Source of the DNA: Sporosarcina koreensis
Lineage (GTDB): Bacteria; Bacillota; Bacilli; Bacillales_A; Planococcaceae
Assembly (NCBI RefSeq): GCF_001531445.1
Contig: NZ_LQYA01000004.1
Location: forward strand, 62,001-126,000
DNA length: 64,000 nt
Reading direction: 5' to 3'
The first letter of the stretch is position 1. Each line of letters opens with the position of its first letter. Positions 60,546-64,000 of the stretch are shown piece after piece. The position numbers and the translations under genes were made by a program. The notes beneath the pieces are model-generated. The model was not told the origin of the DNA and did not search any database. It was given only the letters and a program-made list of their open reading frames with translations.

Positions 60546-60580
60546 GAATGGCAATGAATGTTGGGAAATGATCGATTAAC
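60546..60580. repeat. Dispersed GAAATGATCGAT array, locus 5 (two units)
   Basis: GGAATGGCAATGAATGTTGG is followed by GAAATGATCGATTA, a 20-bp step. It matches loci 1 and 3 in order and phase. The rest of the gap to 60742 holds only broken frames. Confidence 0.7.
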
Positions 60581-60742
60581 ATAACGCCTTATCAAGCTAG
60601 AAAGAGGTTGATGGCATCCCCCTGCTCTCCTTATGGATCGGTTGGAGCGAATCAGCATTCATCAGGATGACGGATGAAGAGTTGCATACAGAGTATTAGA
60701 GGCGTATGGGGGAATAAATCTTTGGAAAGTAGAAAAACGTGC

Positions 60743-60768
60743 AAAAACAGCCAATTCAACATTGGCTG
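60743..60768 (-). terminator. Terminator of the small secreted peptide gene
   Basis: On the minus strand CAGCCAAT pairs perfectly with ATTGGCTG across a five-base loop and TTTTT follows. Confidence 0.8.
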
Positions 60769-60798
60769 CGCTTGTCCAAGGTAATAATCAGCTGTTCA

Positions 60799-60930
60799 TC
60801 ATGGATCTACATGGCAAAAATTTTCCCACGGTTTGCAGGGACCTATCCAATCAGCTGAAGCAGTGCCTACACCTGACAAAGTAACTGAAAGAATCAATGC
60901 AGAAAAAGTAAGAAAAAATTTCTTTTTCAA
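60799..60930 (-). CDS. 43-residue secreted peptide precursor with two cysteines
   Basis: I translated this by hand from a TTG at 60930. The ribosome site AAAGGAGGTG lies four bases before it. The first 26 residues are a Sec signal peptide: MKKKF, a hydrophobic stretch (LTFSALILSVTLSGVG), and cleavage after TASA. The mature part is DWIGPCKPWENFCHVDP, 17 residues with two cysteines seven apart that could form one disulfide. A TATAAT box at 60961-60966 and a terminator at 60743-60768 make it a complete monocistronic unit, although the -35 box is weak (TTTCAT). No homologue is known to me. Candidate secreted peptide signal or antimicrobial; function not shown. Confidence 0.7.
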   Translation of the reverse strand: MKKKFFLTFSALILSVTLSGVGTASADWIGPCKPWENFCHVDP

Positions 60931-61098
60931 ATTAGCACCTCCTTTTAAAATATTGTAATAATTATAACATCAGTTGTTTGAGTGATGAAAGGAGACTAAG
61001 GTACGGAAAAATCTTTATAATTCGACAAAATTCTATCATATTTTCAAAGTAATAAAAAAACAAATGGGCAAAATGTCTTTTCAACGGGGAGGGGAACT

Positions 61099-61332
61099 AT
61101 GAGCCCTAGAGAGAATTGCCATAATTGTGGTTTAGAAAATGGTAAGAAAGAGAGTAATTCAATCATTTTGAGCCGCGAATACGGCAATGAAAAATGCTAT
61201 TACTGTCACGATTGCAAAACAAGTTTAGGTACGCATAATAACAGCAAACAGCTTGACATAATACGTAACAAAAGATATTCAGATTTTACGAAAAGTGCGC
61301 TACAATATTTTCGATATACCTTTGGTCAGTAG
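61099..61332 (+). CDS. Small zinc-ribbon-like protein
   Basis: 77 residues, starting after GGGGAGGGG. Cysteines lie as CHNC (7 and 10) and CYYCHDC (33, 36 and 39), a pattern suited to one zinc-binding site. The rest is basic and helical (RNKRYSDFTKSALQYFRYTFG). I do not recognise a named family. The upstream gap (60967-61098) shows the divergent peptide promoter and AT-rich sequence only. Confidence 0.65.
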   Translation: MSPRENCHNCGLENGKKESNSIILSREYGNEKCYYCHDCKTSLGTHNNSKQLDIIRNKRYSDFTKSALQYFRYTFGQ

Positions 61333-61335
61333 ATG

Positions 61336-61379
61336 AAAAAAGCCATTCCTGTTATAAAAATAACAGGAATGACTCTTTC
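61336..61379. terminator. Bidirectional terminator between zinc-ribbon and metQ genes
   Basis: AGCCATTCCTGTTAT pairs with ATAACAGGAATGACT around four A. T6 follows on the minus strand, so it mainly ends the metNIQ transcript. Confidence 0.85.
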
Positions 61380-61382
61380 ACC

Positions 61383-62210
61383 TTATTCAAACGCTGGAAT
61401 TGCGGTTTCGTCATAGTTCTCTTCTAAAAACTTACGTACTTCCGGACTTGTCATTGCATCAGCCAACTTTTGAATCGGCTCCCAGTCCTTGTTGTCCTCG
61501 CGTGCTACTAATGTGATTGCAAAATCATTTTCGACGCCTTCTGTAAGCAATGCGTCGCTTTTCGGTGTCAATCCGAGCGGAGCCGCGTAAGCAGGTGTCA
61601 TGACAACTGCATCCGCATCATCGTACATGCGCGCAAGCATGAGCAAATCGACTTCCTCGAACTTAAAGTTTTTCGGATTGTCGACGATATCCGCTTGCGT
61701 ATAATACGTGTCCGTCTTTTCCCCTAATGTAATGATTTCGTGTTGTGCAAGCAATGACAACGAACGGTCAATATTGGAAACGTCGTTCGCCATTGCGATG
61801 ACAGCACCTTCCGGCAGTTCTTCCATAGAGCTGAAGTCTTTCGAATAAACACCGTAATTGGCAAAATAGATCGGTGTGATCGGAACTAAGTTTGCGTCAT
61901 TATTACGGTTGAATTCCTCCATGTACGGCACGTGCTGGAAGAAGTTTGCATCTACTTCTTTCGCTGTAAGCGCACTGTTCGGCTGCACATTGTCGCCTAA
62001 TACAACAATTTCAAGATCGATGCCTTCCTCCGCAAGCTTCGGTTTCACAAGCTCAAGGATTTCCGTCATCGGTGGAATCAAAGAAGCGACTTTCATCGTC
62101 ACTGCTTCGTCTTTCTCTTGTACGTTAGCAGGGGTATCCGCTGCTTTATCTTTGCCGCAGCCTGCCAATAAAACCATCAGCAATGCCGTCAGCAACAGTA
62201 GTTTTCTCAT
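61383..62210 (-). CDS. metQ: Methionine ABC transporter substrate-binding lipoprotein MetQ
   Basis: 275 residues. Lipoprotein signal MRKLLLLTALLMVLLAGC (LAGC box), then the NlpA/MetQ fold: LIPPMTEILELVKPKLAEEGIDLEIVVLGDNVQPNSALTAKEVDANFFQHVPYM is the family core, and FANYGVYSKDFSSMEELPEGAVIAMANDVSN follows. Binds methionine outside the membrane. Third gene of the metNIQ operon. Confidence 0.9.
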   Translation of the reverse strand: MRKLLLLTALLMVLLAGCGKDKAADTPANVQEKDEAVTMKVASLIPPMTEILELVKPKLAEEGIDLEIVVLGDNVQPNSALTAKEVDANFFQHVPYMEEFNRNNDANLVPITPIYFANYGVYSKDFSSMEELPEGAVIAMANDVSNIDRSLSLLAQHEIITLGEKTDTYYTQADIVDNPKNFKFEEVDLLMLARMYDDADAVVMTPAYAAPLGLTPKSDALLTEGVENDFAITLVAREDNKDWEPIQKLADAMTSPEVRKFLEENYDETAIPAFE

Positions 62211-62224
62211 TTTGTTTCCTCCTG

Positions 62225-62887
62225 TTATCGTTTATCTATCATTCTTGATACAGTCGTCCCGGTAAATTGGATGAACTGCACCAGTATGACCATTATGATA
62301 ATCATGTACATCATCAAATCCGTCTTGAATTGCTGGTAACCATACCGGATTGCAAAGTCGCCGATACCGCCGCCTCCAACAACACCCATGATCGTCGAAT
62401 AGGAAATGAAACTGATGATCGACGTCGTTAACCCTAACACGAGTCCGGAGCGGGCTTCGACATATAGGAATTTAAAGATGACTTGCCTGACCGAAGCCCC
62501 CATAGCAATCGCCGCCTCTATTACACCTTTTGGCACGTCGAGCAACGATTGTTCAACGAGCCGGGAATAATGCGCGATGGCGATGATGGATAATGGCACG
62601 GTTGCAGCTGTCGTCCCAATGGCAGTTCCGATGAGCATCCTTGTGAACGGGATGAGGAAGACGACCAATAATAGGAATGGGAACGAACGGATGATATTTA
62701 CGAATAAATTCAAAACCGAAAAGACGATACGGTTCTCATATATTTGCCCTTTCCTGCACAAAAAGAGCCATGTGCCAACTGGAAGTCCGATTATTACGGC
62801 CGCAGCAATCGAAACGCCGACCATGATGAAAGTTTCCTCGATCGAACTCAAGATCTCGGCTTGATATTGAAGTAAAATATCAGGCAT
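62225..62887 (-). CDS. metI: Methionine ABC transporter permease MetI
   Basis: 220 residues with five membrane helices. NIIRSFPFLLLVVFLIPFTRMLIGTAIGTTAATVPLSIIAIAHYSRLVEQSLLDVPKGVIEAAIAMGAS contains the ABC permease EAA loop with EAAxxMG. I use the ATG at 62887, overlapping the ATPase stop by 8 bp; a GTG at 62899 sits in the presumed ribosome site. Translationally coupled to metN. Confidence 0.88.
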   Translation of the reverse strand: MPDILLQYQAEILSSIEETFIMVGVSIAAAVIIGLPVGTWLFLCRKGQIYENRIVFSVLNLFVNIIRSFPFLLLVVFLIPFTRMLIGTAIGTTAATVPLSIIAIAHYSRLVEQSLLDVPKGVIEAAIAMGASVRQVIFKFLYVEARSGLVLGLTTSIISFISYSTIMGVVGGGGIGDFAIRYGYQQFKTDLMMYMIIIMVILVQFIQFTGTTVSRMIDKR

Positions 62888-63629
62888 GACCCATTTCACC
62901 GTCCTTTGTTAGCTGTTCCACAAAGAAACTAGGGCTGTTCTCAATGATGCCAATCCCTTTCGGCTCAATGGAAACCGTCTCGAAGACTTGTCCTTCGTTC
63001 ATAACAGTGACGCGGCTGCAAATGCTTTTGATCACATCCATCTCGTGACTGACAATGACAATCGTAACTCCGAAGGTCCGGTTAATGTCTTGCAATACAG
63101 TTAGAAGCTCAGCAGACGTATTCGGGTCGAGTGAAGATGTCGGTTCATCACATAGCAAAACTTGCGGATTGTTTGCCAATGCCCTCGCGATCGCCACACG
63201 CTGCTTTTGTCCGCCGCTCAATTGCGCTGGGTATTTATCCATGAAACTCGAAAGGCCGACAAACTGAAGACACTCCTTCACACGTTCACTGCGCCCTTTC
63301 CTCGGAAACTTCGCCAGTTTCAATGAAACAGCAACGTTTTCAAACACCGTTTTATTCGCGACCAAGTTAAAATGCTGGAAGATCATACCGATCGATTTCC
63401 TAGCTTGCCGAAGTTGTTTGCCGTTCAAATTTGTCAACGTTTGACCATTGACCTCCACTTCTCCTTCATCCGGGACTTCCAATAAATTCATAAGCCGCAA
63501 CAGCGTCGACTTTCCAGCCCCGCTTGCCCCGATGATGCCGTGGATTTCGCCTTTTTTTATCGATAAGGAGACTGATTGAATAGCCTGAAAACGCAAGAAA
63601 CTTTTACTCACATTATGTAATGTAATCAT
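62880..63629 (-). CDS. metN: Methionine ABC transporter ATP-binding protein MetN (no NIL domain)
   Basis: 249 residues. Walker A GASGAGKST, signature [15 protein letters not shown], Walker B VLLCDEPTSSLDP and H-loop VSHEMDVI. The N-terminal two thirds match MetN; but typical MetN is about 340 residues with a C-terminal NIL domain that senses intracellular methionine. Here the chain ends soon after the ATPase core (IENSPSFFVEQLTKDGEMGHA), so that feedback site is absent. No S-box or T-box leader is seen. First gene of the operon, behind a good promoter. Confidence 0.85.
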   Translation of the reverse strand: MITLHNVSKSFLRFQAIQSVSLSIKKGEIHGIIGASGAGKSTLLRLMNLLEVPDEGEVEVNGQTLTNLNGKQLRQARKSIGMIFQHFNLVANKTVFENVAVSLKLAKFPRKGRSERVKECLQFVGLSSFMDKYPAQLSGGQKQRVAIARALANNPQVLLCDEPTSSLDPNTSAELLTVLQDINRTFGVTIVIVSHEMDVIKSICSRVTVMNEGQVFETVSIEPKGIGIIENSPSFFVEQLTKDGEMGHA

Positions 63630-63678
63630 AAAAAAATCCCCTTTCTATCATTTGAAGGGTGATTGCGACGCTATTTAT

Positions 63679-63707
63679 TATAACCCAATCTGACTAGGTT
63701 GTCATTT
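63679..63707 (-). promoter_or_regulatory. Sigma-A promoter of metNIQ
   Basis: On the minus strand ATGACA and TATAAT are separated by 17 bp. The leader to the metN ATG is about 45 bases, too short for an S-box or T-box. Confidence 0.65.
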
Positions 63708-63796
63708 TAGGATATTTTTAACAATTCGAAAGTGAAACCTTTTTTGGTTCCATTCGACAAATGACACATAAAGAGCAAAGACTTCAGGAGGTCATC

Positions 63797-64000
63797 ATGA
63801 GAAAAATCAGCATTGTATTGGTAACAGTCGTTTTAATGATTATGGTCGGTTGTACAAAACAATCCGATAGCGGCAATAATGAAACAACAAACGCGTCATT
63901 CGATTCAATCGTAAACGCTATTAAAGAACAAATGGCCAAGGATTTAAAAGAAGCTGGGATCGAAGAGGAAGTGCTAGTGGACGGCAACATTATGAACTAC
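63797..64000 (+). CDS. Lipoprotein, N-terminal part only
   Basis: 68 codons to the window edge with no stop. The ATG at 63797 follows AGGAGG by five bases. MRKISIVLVTVVLMIMVGC is a lipoprotein signal (MVGC box), followed by a polar linker (TKQSDSGNNETTN) and the beginning of a helical domain (FDSIVNAIKEQMAKDLKEAG). Too little is present to name the family. Confidence 0.7.
   Translation, partial: MRKISIVLVTVVLMIMVGCTKQSDSGNNETTNASFDSIVNAIKEQMAKDLKEAGIEEEVLVDGNIMNY

Noticed and set aside
60690-60880. A plus-strand frame with protein-like start (VLEAYGGINLWKVEKRAK)
   Set aside because: It has no start codon or ribosome site and runs across the terminator and coding region of the small peptide gene on the other strand. 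It could at most be a short gene remnant before 60742.
63630-63796. Possible S-box or T-box ahead of metNIQ
   Set aside because: The promoter lies about 45 bases from the start codon, leaving no room for either riboswitch, and no conserved elements are seen.

Overview
The window looks like chromosome of a low-to-moderate GC Gram-positive of the Bacillales, most likely a Planococcaceae member (Sporosarcina or Lysinibacillus type). This is inferred from strong AGGAGG-type ribosome binding sites, frequent TTG and GTG starts, Rho-independent terminators after most genes, lipobox lipoproteins, an S-layer-homology (SLH) protein, ECF sigma/anti-sigma pairs and Bacillales families such as YfkAB, CbpA, YthP/YthQ, RocB and DUF378. 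I see no prophage, transposase, CRISPR array or conjugative gene. Most of the window is ordinary core or accessory chromosome in small operons.

Layout. 1-4.5 kb (minus): radical SAM YfkAB (cut by the window edge), a VOC protein with a GyrI-like protein, and a polar amino-acid ABC importer. 4.7-9.4 kb: the Mg2+ channel MgtE, a succinyl-CoA:acetate CoA-transferase with a LytTR regulator, and a c-di-AMP receptor of CbpA type. 9.7-20.6 kb: a UMF1-type MFS protein, a RocB-like M20 peptidase, a TetM/EF-G-like GTPase, a methyltransferase, an RND pump, and an AraC regulator followed by a VOC protein. 20.6-31.3 kb: an MFS fragment, an ABC-2 exporter, a secreted two-repeat protein, an acetyltransferase, a frameshifted gene, a surface protein with 16-residue repeats, and a SWIM/SNF2 ATPase. 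31.5-39.7 kb: a Cache-GGDEF diguanylate cyclase with a 58-residue downstream gene, GMP reductase, a TSUP permease, an ABC1 kinase, a small haem-copper-oxidase-like membrane protein, tRNA-Asn and an RNase J. 39.7-47.9 kb: a large ABC-2 permease that appears to start at CTG, an acetyltransferase, an OFA-type MFS transporter, a LysR regulator divergent from an F420-ligase-like protein, and a DUF2167 protein. 48-57.1 kb: three ECF sigma/anti-sigma pairs, two with DUF4179-type anti-sigmas that flank an SLH surface protein, plus an oxidoreductase, an acetyltransferase and a DUF6155 gene broken by an amber codon. 57.3-64 kb: a degenerate M50-like membrane protein, DUF378, DUF1648, an NCS1 permease, a tiny secreted two-cysteine peptide gene, a zinc-ribbon protein, the metNIQ importer and the start of a lipoprotein gene.

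The most unusual feature is intergenic. At least ten gaps hold short arrays with a 20- or 21-bp period, close to two helical turns. Five share one dispersed consensus built on GAAATGATCGAT; others are built on TTTATG units. A second pair of gaps holds an apparent 90-108 bp inverted-repeat element. Other points for follow-up are a 43-residue secreted peptide gene with its own RBS, terminator and candidate promoter, the CTG start, the amber and double-frameshift genes, and the degenerate site-2-protease homologue. No clearly new multi-gene system stands out.
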